Notes: generated from the sequence alone by a model not told the origin. Shown: positions 14,939 to 26,800, counted from the stretch's first letter. The stretch is 64,000 bases of DNA from Chitinophagaceae bacterium (GCA_016720585.1 JADKKH010000002.1:310001-374000), one strand, 5' to 3'. Numbers and translations: made by a program.

Positions 14939-17688
14939 AATCCTTTCTTGTCTGTAGGGTTAGCCGTCTTTCCTTTTTCAAAATCTCCACCGTAAACCGT
15001 TACCAGTTTTGATTTGTCGAAGTATTTCCGGAGTGCCGTATTTACCTGCTCCAGGCTTAACGATTTAACCTTATTCTCAAATTCATTGAACTGGCTAAGA
15101 TTCCGGTCGTTCTGCAGAAAAGTACGGATGATAGCAGCCAGGTTCTCATTACTGCCCAGCGTTGTTTTATTCTGCTCCAGCCAGCTCCCAACAGATTTTG
15201 ACAACTCCTCCTGTGTAAAGCCTCCTTTAATGGCTTTGTCCACTTCCTGGTTCAGGGCCGAGTCTATCCGGCCTTTGTATAACGGGTTAAACATAGCATA
15301 CACACCCCAGTTGCCGGTATTGTATTTGTATTCCACATTTATAAAACTACCTGCGCCATAACTCATTCCTTCATTTTCCCGAAGCCGTTGTGCTATTCTT
15401 GAAGAAAGAAAAGCCCCACCACCCAATAATTCATTCGCCATGATCACCGCCGGGTAGTCGGGATGTTTCCGGGAAATATTAATGTTCAAACCTCCCAGCA
15501 TCATCGCATTTGTTTTATCCGGCGTTTTGATCGTTTCGGTAATGGCTTTGGTTTCAAAATACTGGGGTTCCACTTCTTTAAAAGTTTCTTTGCTGTTCCA
15601 TTTACCAAAGGTGCTTAGTAAAAACGCGGTTACGGACTTCTTATCTAATTCTCCTACAAAAGAAGAAATGGAATTATTGGCTCCGTAAAAATCTGTATAA
15701 TATTTTTTTACATCGTCTAATTTCACTTTTGACAGTTCTTCCAGGTTCTCATCGGTTGTAGCAGCATAATACGGATGCCCCTTCGGATAACGGCTCAGCA
15801 ACTGGCCTAATTTTTCAGATGCCAGGGTTTGGGGGTCACTTTTGCCGGACTCATAATTGGCTTTTGTATCCAGTAGTATTTTATCAAACTCCGACGCATC
15901 AAATTTTGGATGCAGCAGCATATCTTCCAATAGGGCCAGTGCTGCTGCCAGGTTTTGTTTATCGGTATTGACATTTATAGATAATGAGGTTGAGCCTCCC
16001 GAAAAAGAAATGGTCGTTTTTATACGATCCAGTTCATCGGCTATCTGCTTTTTCGTTCTGGTAGTAGTCCCGGTAATGAGCATATCCGCCAGCACAGCTC
16101 CCGTCTCAGATTTATCCTGCAAACTCTTTACATCCCCAAAACGCAGTGTCATTGAGGCCGTAATCTTATCGCCCTTAGTGGGTTTTTCCAGTAAGGCATA
16201 TTTTCCCCCGTTGGGCAACGTGCCGTATTCGGTATTTTTATTAATGTTCTCAATAGTATTTTCGAAATTGGTTTTTTGTGCGGCTACATCTTTTCCTTTG
16301 TAATTATTTAATAAACTTTTTATATCGGGGGTTTCTGCCACCACCGTTCTGTCGGGGGCAGCATCCGGTACAAAAACACCCACGGTCCGGTTAGAGGGTT
16401 TATAATACTTTTTTGCCGCAGCCTGCACATCTGCTACCGTCAATTTTTCAATTCTATCTCGGTATAAAAAAGCCAGGCGCCAATCTCCTGCGCCTATATA
16501 TTCGGTAAGGGCAACTGCAAATTCAGTTGTTTTACTCTGGAGATCTTCTGCATATTTCAGGATCGTGTTTTTAGCACGGGTCAGGTCTTCTTCCGTAAAT
16601 GTTATGCTGTTGATAGCATCCATGGTTTGCAGCAACACCTGCCTGGCACTGTCAATACTTTTCTCCTTAGGTACTTCCACCTGAAAATAAGAAAATCCCG
16701 GGTCATGCAGGGTTTGCGCATACCCGTATTCTTTTGTGGCCAATTGCGTTTCAATTAGTTTTTTATACAAGATCCCGGAGGGATCATTGGTCAGTATCTG
16801 GATCAACGCGTCATTCGCTGCGTAATCTTTATCGGCGAGTGAAGGCGTATGATAAGCCATGCCTATATACTGGATATCACCAGTACGGCGGAGTGATACA
16901 TTTCTTTCACCATCCTGAGCAGGCTCCATGGTATAGGTTGGTTGCAGAACCCTTGACGGTTTAGGTATCGGGCCAAAATATTGCTGTACATAGGCCAGTG
17001 CTTTTTTCTCATCAAATTTTCCGGCAATAATTAATACTGCATTATCCGGCTGATAATATTTTTTGTAAAATATTTTCAGGTTCTCCGCTTTCACCCGTTC
17101 AATATCTTCTTTACTGCCGATGGTTGATTTGCCATAGTTATGCCAGAGATACATAGCGGAAAGGATCCGTTCATTCAGTACCCCACCCGGATAATTTTCT
17201 CCGATCTCAAATTCATTTCGAACCACACTGAATTCTTTCTTTAATTCTTCCGGTAATATTTTTGAATTCACCATCCGGTCCGCTTCCATATCCAATGCCC
17301 AACGAAGGTTTTCATCGGAGGCAGACAGTATTTCATAATAGTTGGTACGGTCGTACCAGGTAGTGCCATTGGCCGAAGCCCCTTTATCCGCAATCGCTTT
17401 TTTTATGTCAACAAATTTTTTACATTGTTTGAAAAGCATATGTTCGAGCAGGTGGGCCATTCCGCTTTCGCCGTATCCTTCGTGGCGGGAACCTACTTTG
17501 TAAACAATATTCACCGCAATATTGGTTTGTGAACCATCGGGCATCAGCAATACCCGCAGACCATTACTTAATTCAAATTCTTTAATGCCTTCTACTGTTG
17601 TTATTAATTTCGGCATTGTCTGAGCCTGAACCGATTTTGTATTTAACAGCACTAATGAGAAACCTAAAGCGAAAAGGATAATACGCAT
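14935..17688 (-). CDS. M16-family zinc metalloprotease (pitrilysin-like), exported
   Basis: A 917-residue protein with a signal peptide (about residues 1-23, ending VQAQ) and two M16 modules. The inverted zinc motif HLLEH is at 79-83 (His79, Glu82 and His83), and the third zinc ligand is expected in the following RNEFE segment. The second module (from about residue 500) lacks HxxEH and should be the inactive half that closes the chamber. Such enzymes degrade peptides in the periplasm. It converges on gldA with a 4-base overlap. No partner gene is evident nearby. Confidence 0.93.
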   Translation of the reverse strand: MRIILFALGFSLVLLNTKSVQAQTMPKLITTVEGIKEFELSNGLRVLLMPDGSQTNIAVNIVYKVGSRHEGYGESGMAHLLEHMLFKQCKKFVDIKKAIADKGASANGTTWYDRTNYYEILSASDENLRWALDMEADRMVNSKILPEELKKEFSVVRNEFEIGENYPGGVLNERILSAMYLWHNYGKSTIGSKEDIERVKAENLKIFYKKYYQPDNAVLIIAGKFDEKKALAYVQQYFGPIPKPSRVLQPTYTMEPAQDGERNVSLRRTGDIQYIGMAYHTPSLADKDYAANDALIQILTNDPSGILYKKLIETQLATKEYGYAQTLHDPGFSYFQVEVPKEKSIDSARQVLLQTMDAINSITFTEEDLTRAKNTILKYAEDLQSKTTEFAVALTEYIGAGDWRLAFLYRDRIEKLTVADVQAAAKKYYKPSNRTVGVFVPDAAPDRTVVAETPDIKSLLNNYKGKDVAAQKTNFENTIENINKNTEYGTLPNGGKYALLEKPTKGDKITASMTLRFGDVKSLQDKSETGAVLADMLITGTTTRTKKQIADELDRIKTTISFSGGSTSLSINVNTDKQNLAAALALLEDMLLHPKFDASEFDKILLDTKANYESGKSDPQTLASEKLGQLLSRYPKGHPYYAATTDENLEELSKVKLDDVKKYYTDFYGANNSISSFVGELDKKSVTAFLLSTFGKWNSKETFKEVEPQYFETKAITETIKTPDKTNAMMLGGLNINISRKHPDYPAVIMANELLGGGAFLSSRIAQRLRENEGMSYGAGSFINVEYKYNTGNWGVYAMFNPLYKGRIDSALNQEVDKAIKGGFTQEELSKSVGSWLEQNKTTLGSNENLAAIIRTFLQNDRNLSQFNEFENKVKSLSLEQVNTALRKYFDKSKLVTVYGGDFEKGKTANPTDKKGF

Positions 17689-17853
17689 GATTTTATTATT
17701 TTTTTTAAAGATAAGGGGATTCCAAAAAAGAAAAGACGTGTTTTCCCCGGGTGGCGGGAGAAAAAAACGGGCGGTGAATAAAGTCCGGGAACCAGGGACA
17801 TTGAATCCGGAATTTTAACAGAAAATAAAATATCAGGGAGGTTTGGCAGGTCT

Positions 17854-20778
17854 TTACCGTATGATCGTGATATGCCCTTTTTCGGTAACCTTACTATCGC
17901 TGCTGTTGATAAACTCCAAAATCCATACATATACGCCGGGATCCTGAACAACACCCTTGTATTTTCCATCCCATCCTTCGCCATAGGTTTTAGAATAGAA
18001 AATAAGATTACCCCAGCGGTTGAAAACAGAAAAACTTTTCAATGATTTCATACCCACCAGGTAGGGTCTTACCACATCATTCAATCCATCGCCATTTGGT
18101 GTAAAGGCAGTTGGCAAATAATAACCGGGTTTCTTCAATACCAGCATTTGGATTGTGTCGATGGTAACACAGGTATGTATGTCGCTGATATCAATCAGGT
18201 ATTTTACATCATCCACTGCATTAAATTTAGTATACTGGGTATTGTAATTGCTTAATTGGGTTTGCGGCCGCCAGTTGAAAAAATATCCGATACTGTCCCT
18301 TGCATGAATAAATTGTGAACTTCCCTGGGGCACTGTTATTGACCGGTAAGTAGTTCCTGGCTTTTGCGCATTAATCTGCACTTTTTTGGTAATGGAGACT
18401 GGGAAATTTTCACATCCCAGGGCAGTCAGGGCTAATGTGACATTTGTTTGTCCAATGGAATTATAAATAACCGGCAATGGACTTTTCAGAACCGATGAGG
18501 GCCCGCCATTATTAAAATTCCAATTATAATTAACCAGTGAGGATCCCCGTTCATCGCTTAAATTATAAAAATACACGGGGCGGTTGGTGCAGATAGAATC
18601 CCATTTAAAATCGGCGTTGCCATTGGGCAACACATGCACCAAAGTATTATTGGTGCTGTCTTTGCAACCAAAAGAAGTAGTGGTTATAAGTTTTACTGTA
18701 TAATTTCCAACAGCTGAAAATGTTTTAATGGCGTCTGTTAATAATTGCGTAGTACCGTCGCTGAACTTCCATAAATAACTCAGCGCTGAACCGTCGCTGA
18801 CATTGGATGTATTGGTAAAAAGAAAAGAATGATTGGTGATGCAGCCTGAATCATTGCTGGAAGTAAATGATGCCAACGGCACAGCATGTATAGCAAAGGG
18901 TTTCGTGACAGTGGAATCTGTGCAACCAAATTGTTGAAGCTGCGCCCAATAATTTCCGGTAACCAATGGTTGATAGCTGATCCCGGTTGCACCGGGTATC
19001 GCGTTGGTCCCATCATACCATTGCACAGCCGTAACAGCGTTGTTTACAGATAATATTCCTCCGGACGGATCACCGTTACAAAAATCATTTTTGCCATTCA
19101 ATAGAATAGAAGTGTCCACCACACGGCCTGTAATGTAAATCGTGTCATAAGAATTACAACCGGATAAAGGGTCAGTTGTATGTACAATAAACTCTGCAGG
19201 CGTTGCACCAATAGCCCATGCAACCGGATCTGCAATCGCCGCATTACTTACCTGGCTTGCCGGTGTCCATGAATAAGTATAGGCGGGGTTTGGTAGTGTC
19301 CCGATTTGTATTGTTTGATTTATACAAATACTGGCATCAGGACCGGCAACAGATACAGGTATAGGATTAACATTGAAATTAATGGTGGCCGTTGAATCTG
19401 TGCAACCAAACTGCTGCACCTGCGCCCAATAATTTCCGGTAATTGTTGGCTGATATGAAAACCCGGTTGCTCCCGGTATTGGTATCAGGCTGTTATACCA
19501 TTGCACGGCTGAAAGCACATTGTGTACAGATAACGTTCCGGCAGTTGGATCGCCAGCACAATAATTATTGCTGCCATTTAATATTATGGCTGTGTCCACC
19601 TGTCTGGAGGTAATATAGGTTGTATCGTAAGAAAAACATCCGGTTAGAATATCTGTAGCTTGTACTATAAACTCTTCCGGGTTAGGTGTAAGAGTCCAAG
19701 CCATAGGATTGGAAACGAATTGATTTGACACCTGAGCAGCGGGAGTCCATTGATACGTATAAATAGGATTAGAGGCCGCCCCAATCTGCACCTGCTGGTT
19801 TCGGCAAATGTCCACATCAGGACCGGCATCCGCTGCAGGTTTTGTTCCAACAGTAACTGTTGCATACAAAGTATCCCTGCATCCGAATCCGGGATAAGGA
19901 ATCACAATTACTGGAAAAACTGAACCTACAGCTGGCGGGGGGTTCAGGAATAAAGTCTGTGAAGTAGAAAGCAAATTTGAAAAGGTGTTATCCCACCATT
20001 CGTATGCCTGAAAACCAAAAGGAGCTGTAAGTGTTATACTTGAAGCACCCGGGCAGATGGTAGTTCCTGTAATGGCTCCATTGCAATTAGTATTTACATC
20101 AATATAGGCATAACCAAAATGTGCAGTAAAAACACAATCATTCGTAATAAACTCCAGTTTTATCGTTTTACCAATAAAAGCATTTAAGTTAATTGTTATC
20201 GGAGTCCAGTCTTTATAATAAACTCCACCACCCAAAGGTGAAGGCAAAAACCCTGGCAGAGAGGAAGATGCTATAAAGTCAAAGTCAACACATGGAATGG
20301 GTAAACCAGTTGACATATCTGTTATCCTGGCACGAAAACGGGGTTGTTGAAAAAATGGGTGAGGGGGATTGGGATCTTGTAAAACAACTGCATAATGAAA
20401 CAAAACTGAAAAAACTGTCAGGGTAGAAGGGATGCTGTAGGTATATGAAATACTTTCGGCCTGATGGTTCCCACCACTATTACCAAGTCTTACACTATAC
20501 CCGCTTCCGTTGGGACAATTTTCTGGAAATAAGCCCCAGGGGTCTGTGCCTGCTGTAGCAGCAGTAATAATTGTATGCTGACCGGGAATCGGAGGCGTTG
20601 GTGAAAGAATAAGGTTTCCACTTGGGTCAACAATCCCGGCCTGACAAATCCAATTAGTAAAATCCCTTGTTCAAAATCCAGGTTTGGTGGGCAGAATCCT
20701 ACCTGAGCTTTTACAGCAGTAAAAGAACTACCGGTCAGCAAAATAAAAAAAAAAGTATTTAATAAGATTACGGCCCAT
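17854..20778 (-). pseudogene. T9SS-secreted adhesin-like protein with CHU_C (type B) C-terminal domain, frame-disrupted
   Basis: The gene reads through three frame segments. From an ATG at 20778, a good signal peptide (MGRNLIKYFFF then ILLTGSSFTAVKAQ) is obtained only if the T run (A10 on the plus strand, 20745-20754) is one base shorter. After LDFEQG, the expected DFTNWICQAG continues only if one G is restored at 20664-20666. The rest is open to 17854. It contains two imperfect repeats of about 170 residues (TYSWTPASQVSN and GNYWAQLQQFGCTDS patterns), PKD-like modules and a C-terminal gliding-type sorting domain (LPTAFTPNGDGLND, FNRWGNLIF, VYVWILEF). Intact, it would be a large cell-surface or secreted protein. 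The TTG at 20403 opens only the downstream part. Confidence 0.8.
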
Positions 20779-20890
20779 CGCAATTGACAAATTGATACCA
20801 AACTTATTCAAAAAAACCCTAACCGGGAAAATTATCAATATCCCGGTAATTGCCAGTTCATGTCTCTTTTATTTTAATATGTTTATCTTC

Positions 20891-20950
20891 TTGACTGCCT
20901 GACCTTAAAGTTCAAACTTTGCTGCTATTCATAAAAACATTGTTTCTTTG
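20891..20950 (+). promoter_or_regulatory. Candidate Bacteroidota promoter(s) for eno
   Basis: Two partial matches to the Bacteroidota TTTG / TAnnTTTG consensus precede eno. TTG at 20891-20893 is followed after 20 bases by AAACTTTG (20914-20921). TTTG at 20918-20921 is followed after 21 bases by TTTCTTTG (20943-20950), which would start transcription about 30 bases before the ATG. Neither has the TA of the -7 element, so both are tentative. Confidence 0.3.
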
Positions 20951-20989
20951 CACAGTAAAATAATTCAGGAATCAAACATCAACTAAATT

Positions 20990-22279
20990 ATGAGCTATAT
21001 AGCTGAAATCTTCGCCCGCCAAATTTTAGATTCAAGAGGGAACCCTACTATAGAAGCAGATGTGATAACCGATGAGGGTGCGATCGGCCGTGCTGCTGTA
21101 CCCAGTGGTGCCAGTACAGGAATACATGAGGCCGCTGAACTCCGGGATGGTGATAAGAAAAAATATGGCGGCAAAGGCGTATTAAATGCTGTTAAAAATG
21201 TCCGGGAGATCATTGCCCCGGAATTATTGGGAAATGATGTAGCTGACCAGACAGGTATTGATGAAATGATGATACAATTAGACGGTACCCCTAATAAAGG
21301 AAAGTTAGGCGCCAATGCCATTCTTGCTGTAAGTATGGCCGTTGCCAAAGCCGCAGCAGAAGAAGCCTCCCTGCCTTTATACCGCTATATCGGCGGAACG
21401 AATGCAAAGACCCTTCCCATCCCGATGATGAACATACTGAATGGCGGCGCCCATGCAGACAATAAAATAGATTTCCAGGAATTTATGGTAATGCCCATCG
21501 GGGCATCCTCTTTTAGTGAAGGTTTGCGTTGGGGCGTTGAAATTTTTCATGCCTTAAAAACAGTATTAAAGAAAAAAGGCTACAGCACCAATGTGGGTGA
21601 TGAAGGTGGTTTTGCCCCCAACATACAAAGTAATGAAGAAGCCATTGAAACGGTGTTGACAGCCATTAATGTTGCAGGCTATAAAACCGGTTCACAGGTG
21701 GTGATTGCTATGGATGCTGCAAACAGCGAATTATGGAATGCCAAAAAGAAAAGATATGTATTTCATAAAAGCAGCGGCAAAGAAATGACCAGCGAGCAGT
21801 TAGTAAAATACTGGACCAGCTGGGTAAAACAATATCCTATTGCATCCATTGAAGATGGCATGGCAGAGGATGACTGGAATGGCTGGAAAATGCTTACGGA
21901 TGCTGTAGGAGCTAAATGCCAGTTGGTAGGAGATGATCTTTTTGTTACAAATGTTACCCGGCTACAAGAGGGTATTGATAAAAAAATAGGGAACGGGTTA
22001 CTGGTAAAGGTAAACCAGATCGGAACAATAACGGAAACGATCAATGCCGTTACCCTGGCGCAGCATAATGGTTACAATACCATCATGAGTCATCGCAGCG
22101 GCGAAACAGAAGATACCACCATTGCCGACCTGGCAGTGGCCTTGAATTGCGGGCAAATAAAAACTGGCTCCGCTTCACGAAGCGACAGGATGGCAAAATA
22201 TAACCAGCTGCTCCGGATTGAAGAATTATTGGGCGCTTCCGCTGTTTATCCAAAAGGAAGAATTAAATTTGGGAAATAA
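20990..22279 (+). CDS. eno: Enolase (phosphopyruvate hydratase)
   Basis: A 429-residue glycolytic enzyme interconverting 2-phosphoglycerate and phosphoenolpyruvate in the cytoplasm. The family landmarks are ILDSRGNPTIEADV near the N-terminus, GGAHADNKIDFQEFMVMP in the centre, the catalytic lysine in LLVKVNQIGT, and SHRSGETEDT near the C-terminus. The length is standard. It is preceded by candidate Bacteroidota promoters and followed immediately by a palindrome and then divIC, an eno-divIC order that also occurs in other Bacteroidota. Confidence 0.98.
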   Translation: MSYIAEIFARQILDSRGNPTIEADVITDEGAIGRAAVPSGASTGIHEAAELRDGDKKKYGGKGVLNAVKNVREIIAPELLGNDVADQTGIDEMMIQLDGTPNKGKLGANAILAVSMAVAKAAAEEASLPLYRYIGGTNAKTLPIPMMNILNGGAHADNKIDFQEFMVMPIGASSFSEGLRWGVEIFHALKTVLKKKGYSTNVGDEGGFAPNIQSNEEAIETVLTAINVAGYKTGSQVVIAMDAANSELWNAKKKRYVFHKSSGKEMTSEQLVKYWTSWVKQYPIASIEDGMAEDDWNGWKMLTDAVGAKCQLVGDDLFVTNVTRLQEGIDKKIGNGLLVKVNQIGTITETINAVTLAQHNGYNTIMSHRSGETEDTTIADLAVALNCGQIKTGSASRSDRMAKYNQLLRIEELLGASAVYPKGRIKFGK

Positions 22280-22280
22280 A

Positions 22281-22373
22281 TGAAACCCCAAACCCCTAAA
22301 GGGGCTTACGAAGTTTCATTAAAGATTGTAAACTCCAATTTTAGGAAAACTAAAAAGTCCGCCAGTTGGCGGA
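22281..22373. repeat. Palindromic elements between eno and divIC
   Basis: Directly after the eno stop is a nested palindrome: TGAAAC (22281-22286) pairs with GTTTCA (22313-22318) around CCCCTAAAGGGG (22293-22304). A second, TCCGCCAGTTGGCGGA, is at 22358-22373, 13 bases before the divIC start. The first belongs to the CCCCTAAAGGGG-type family seen near dabA. They may form the 3' end of the eno mRNA. Confidence 0.6.
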
Positions 22374-22385
22374 TAATAGGGTACT

Positions 22386-22805
22386 ATGAAATTACTAAAC
22401 CACATCCCTGCCTGGCTCCGGAATAAATATCTCATCTCCTTTGCGGCTTTTTGCGTAGTTGTTCTTTTTCTGGACAAAAATGATTTTTTTACCCAACTTG
22501 AGCGCCGCAGGGAACTCCGGGAATTGCAGCAAAACAAGCAATTTTATACTACCCGGATAGCCACAGAACGCAAAGAGCTTGAAGCACTTAAGGTCAATCC
22601 GGCCACTGTTGAAAAATATGCCAGGGAGAAATACCTGATGAAGCGGGATAATGAGGATCTCTTTGTCATTTCGGAAAATCCCGATCCGCCCGGGGGACAA
22701 AGAATTAGTACCCTACACAATAAGGCAAACCTGACTCCCGTTAATATGACGGACATTTCTAATATCTCAGCTACCAAGGACATCTCATATTTCTGGACAA
22801 TTTAA
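22386..22805 (+). CDS. Septum formation initiator family protein (DivIC/FtsB)
   Basis: A 139-residue bitopic protein: one membrane helix (about 15-35, LISFAAFCVVVLFL) followed by a coiled coil of charged heptads (about 38-72, RRELRELQQNK) and the family motif VEKYAREKYLMKRDNEDLFVI. DivIC/FtsB forms a complex with FtsL and FtsQ-type proteins at the division site. The C-terminal tail of about 40 polar residues after the conserved block is longer than in most members. The 77-residue gene at 22817 follows after 11 bases, implying co-transcription. Confidence 0.88.
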   Translation: MKLLNHIPAWLRNKYLISFAAFCVVVLFLDKNDFFTQLERRRELRELQQNKQFYTTRIATERKELEALKVNPATVEKYAREKYLMKRDNEDLFVISENPDPPGGQRISTLHNKANLTPVNMTDISNISATKDISYFWTI

Positions 22806-22816
22806 CCGGTTTGCCA

Positions 22817-23050
22817 ATGACAAATTTTACTCCCGAGGACCTTTTATTGTATTTGTACAACGAAACCTCTGCTGAACAGACTTCAGCCATTGAAGTTGCT
22901 TTGGAAAAAGACTGGACCCTTCGTGAAAAATTGAATGTGCTCAAAGTTTCCATGCAACGGCTCGACAAAATCACCACTTCACCACGCACTGAAGTTGTTT
23001 TGAATGTGATGAATTATGCAAGGGAACGGGCTACAGAAGAAGTACAGTAG
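22817..23050 (+). CDS. Small protein resembling an anti-sigma factor N-terminal region, unknown function
   Basis: A 77-residue protein from the ATG at 22817; the in-frame TTG six bases upstream is a less likely start. TPEDLLLYLYNETSAEQ followed by a helical region (LREKLNVLKVSMQRLDKI) resembles the N-terminal part of anti-sigma or zinc-finger-like proteins in Bacteroidota, but it lacks His/Cys zinc ligands and any membrane helix. It follows divIC by 11 bases and precedes nth, so it is probably co-transcribed with divIC. No function is assigned. Confidence 0.65.
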   Translation: MTNFTPEDLLLYLYNETSAEQTSAIEVALEKDWTLREKLNVLKVSMQRLDKITTSPRTEVVLNVMNYARERATEEVQ

Positions 23051-23154
23051 TTCAGACAAATCTCAAAAAAGAATTCAGCATGCGTCAAAAGCGGATGCTT
23101 TTTTTGACCCCTGCTCCTTATGTTTTCAGAGTCTTCGTTTTCCTAACTTGCAAC

Positions 23155-23871
23155 ATGACCCGCAAAGAACGCTATGCATTCGTTATAGATTATTTCGAAA
23201 TCAATAGGCCGTTGGCCGAAACTGAATTAAAGTTTGAAGATCCCTATGAATTATTGGTAGCTACCATTCTTTCAGCTCAATGCACCGATAAAAGAGTAAA
23301 CTCCATCACCCCGGCCCTCTTTGCAAAATATGCTACGGTAAAGTCCATGAGTGCCGCCACTTTCGATGACCTCTTTCCTATTATTAAAAGCATTTCTTAC
23401 CCCAATAATAAAACAAAGCATCTCATCGGTATGGCCATTAAAGTCATGGAACATTTCCAGGGTAAAATCCCGATGACCGTTGATGAGCTGGTGCAACTAC
23501 CCGGGGTTGGAAGAAAAACAGCCAACGTAGTTACATCTGTTATAGACCGGCAACCCAACATGGCAGTGGACACACATGTTTTCAGGGTCAGCAGACGAAT
23601 CGGCCTGGTTCCCCAGGCGGCAAATACCCCGCTGGCAGTCGAAAAAGAATTGATTAAAAATTTTCCAAGGGAATTGATTCATAAAGCGCATCACTGGCTT
23701 ATCCTTCACGGCCGCTATACCTGTTTAGCAAGGAATCCCAAATGTGAAGGGTGTGGTTTGCAGAAAATTTGTCCTTATTTCAAAAAGGGGGATATTAATA
23801 AGTTGTTGATATCGTCAATACAAAAAAGTTTACATTTAAAAAATCTCCATCCTTTAAAAGACTGGTTGTAA
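23155..23871 (+). CDS. nth: Endonuclease III (DNA glycosylase/AP lyase)
   Basis: A 238-residue base-excision repair enzyme removing oxidised pyrimidines and cutting at the abasic site. The helix-hairpin-helix LPGVGRKTANVV carries the catalytic Lys, and the catalytic Asp is in VDTHVFRVSRRIGL. The C-terminal iron-sulfur motif C-x6-C-x2-C-x5-C is complete (CLARNPKCEGCGLQKIC). I chose the ATG at 23155 because the upstream extension from 23080 encodes hydrophobic, non-family sequence. It lies 104 bases after the preceding small gene and just upstream of the FG-GAP protein. Confidence 0.96.
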   Translation: MTRKERYAFVIDYFEINRPLAETELKFEDPYELLVATILSAQCTDKRVNSITPALFAKYATVKSMSAATFDDLFPIIKSISYPNNKTKHLIGMAIKVMEHFQGKIPMTVDELVQLPGVGRKTANVVTSVIDRQPNMAVDTHVFRVSRRIGLVPQAANTPLAVEKELIKNFPRELIHKAHHWLILHGRYTCLARNPKCEGCGLQKICPYFKKGDINKLLISSIQKSLHLKNLHPLKDWL

Positions 23872-23882
23872 ACATTTGTTTT

Positions 23883-26800
23883 ATGCGTACAATTGGTGTT
23901 TTTATTGTTGCACTAATATTGTTTCCATCTTTTCTATTACAGAGAACGATGGAGAATGTAAATAATTCTGCCATCAGTCAGGATAATACATTCCGTTTTC
24001 ACATTCCTGTCACAAAGCTTCCCGCTTTAATCACCGGGACCAAAAAAAAGGCGGACATTGATACCAATGATATCAAACAAAGTAGTTGGTATGCCAATGC
24101 TATAAAACAAATCGAAGAAAACGAATATGAAATAAAGCTGGTTGATAAGTCAACTGAATTTGCAAGCCCTAACCGCCGGCAAAACCTGCGGGCATTTTAT
24201 ACAGCAGATAAATTTTCCCTTGAACCAAGAGCAGATGATAGCTGGAAGTTACAGTTGACAGTGAAAGGAATTTATTCGGGAAAGAAAAAAATTTATTCTC
24301 CGCAGGAGAATGTCCTTGCTGCAACAGCGAAAAATAAAATTCAATTTAATCATAATAATAAATTCGCGGTTGAATATATAAATAGTAAAGAAGGCGTAAG
24401 GCAAAACTTTATTATACAAAAGCAGCCTGCTTCTCAACTACAAACTATAAACATAAAACTACAAACTAATAATGGCTGGTTCATTAATAAAGTACATGAT
24501 AAAGAATTAAACTTTGCAAAAATTGAAGGCGATAAACTTTCCAAAAAAATCACCTACAACAGTTTAAAAGTTTGGGATGCAAATAACAAAGAGTTGGATG
24601 CTTCATTTTCAGTAAACAAAAATGAGATTTCAATTAATGTAAATACTGAAAAGGCCGTTTATCCGATAACAGTTGACCCTCTTAGTACCACACCTGCAAC
24701 CATACTGAATGGCATCAGTATAGGTGATCAATTCGGATGGAGTGTTGCCAGTGCCGGTGATGTAAATCGGGATGGGTATAGTGATATGATTGTAGGAGCT
24801 CGGGGTGTATCTACTTCTACTGGTGCAGCTTATATTTTTCTCGGAAGCAGCACAGGATTATCTACTTCTCCTGCAACTATATTGAATGGTCTTAGTATAA
24901 ATGATTTTTTCGGATATAGTGTTGCCAGTTCCGGTGATGTAAATGGCGATGGATATAGTGATGTGATTGTAGGATCTCCGGGTGTATCTACCTCTACTGG
25001 AGCAGCTTATATTTTTCTCGGAAGCAGCACAGGATTATCTTCATCTCCTGCAACTATATTGAATGGTCTTGGTACAAATAATTCTTTCGGTAGTAGTGTT
25101 GCATGTACTGGTGATGTAAATGGTGATTCATATAGCGATGTGATTGTGGGGGCTCAAGGTGTATCAACCTTTACAGGTGCAGCTTATGTTTACCTCGGAA
25201 GCAACACAGGATTATCTTCTTCTCCTGCAACTATATTGAATGGTTTTGGTATAAATAATCTTTTTGGTGAGAGTGTAGCTAGTGCCGGTGATATAAATGG
25301 TGATGGGTATAGCGATGTAGTTGTAGGTGCTCCTGGTTTATCTTCCTCAACCGGTGCAGCCTATGTCTTTCATGGGAGCAACACAGGATTATCTGTTTCT
25401 CCTTCAACTACATTGAATGGTCTTAATACAAATGATTGGTTCGGTGTTAGTGTTGCCAGTGCCGGTGATGTAAATGGCGATGGGTATAGTGATGTGGTTG
25501 TAGGAGCTTTTGGAGTAACAACCCAAACAGGAGCAGCCTATATCTTCCACGGAAGCAGCACAGTCTTATCTGCTCTTCCTGCAACTATCCTAAACGGTGT
25601 TAGTGCAAGTGGTTTATTCGGAGTCAGTGTTAACTGCGCTGGGGATATAAATGGCGATGGCTTTAGTGATGTAATTGTGGGAGCTCGGGGTGTATCTACT
25701 TCTACAGGTGCAGCTTATATTTTCCTTGGAAGCAACACAGGATTATCTGCTTCTCCCTCAACTACACTGAATGGTATTACTATAAATAATTTTTTTGGGT
25801 TTAGTGTAGCCACTGCTGGTGATATAAATGGGGATGGTTATAGCGATTTAGTTGTAGGTGCTGATGGTGTGTCATCCAATACTGGTGCGGCCTATACTTA
25901 TCATGGCGGCCCCGATGGTTTAACTGTTTCAGCTTCTATCACCCGGACCGGTATTAGTACCGGAGATTATTTTGGAGTCAGCGTTGCCAGTGCTGGTGAT
26001 ATAAACGGCGATGGATTTAGTGATGTGATTGTGGGATCTGAAAAAGTATCTACCAATACAGGGGCGGCTTATATTTTTCTTGGTAACGCAACAGGATTAC
26101 CTTCTTCACCCACCAGCACTTTGAATGGAACTATACCAGGCGGTTATTTTGGTCACAGTGTTGCCTGTGCCGGTGATGTGAATGGTGACGGATTTAGCGA
26201 TGTAATTATTGGTGCCTTTCAAGCGAATTCTTTAAAAGGCTCAGCTTCTTTATACCTCGGTAGCGCTTTGGGGCTATCTAGCCCTCCTTCGATCAGTTTA
26301 AATGGTGTTGCAAATGGAGACCAGTTTGGTGTCAGCGTTGCCAGTGCCGGTGATGTGAATGGTGATGGTTATGGCGACGTAATCATTGGTGCGTATGGAG
26401 TAAATTCCAATCAAGGTGCGTTTTATATATATTGGGGAAGTTCTTCAGGATTATCTGCATCCTCCTTTATTATACGAAACGATATTAATAATGTTAATAA
26501 TGATGCTTTTGGTATCAGCGTCGCAAGTGCAGGTGATGTAAATGGTGATGGCTATAGCGATGTTCTTGCAGGTGCGTACGGCGTCACTTCCTTTACAGGA
26601 GCTGCATATTTGTACCTGGGAGGTCCGGTAGGGTTATCTTCTTCGCCTTCTACAACCCTTTCCGGGCTTGCTGCCGGGAATAGTTTTGGTATCAGCGTGG
26701 CAGTCGCAGGCGATGTAAACGGGGATGGGTATAGCGACGTAATAATCGGGGCTCATGAAGTAAATTTTTTAACAGGAGCGGCCTATATATTTCTGGGTAG

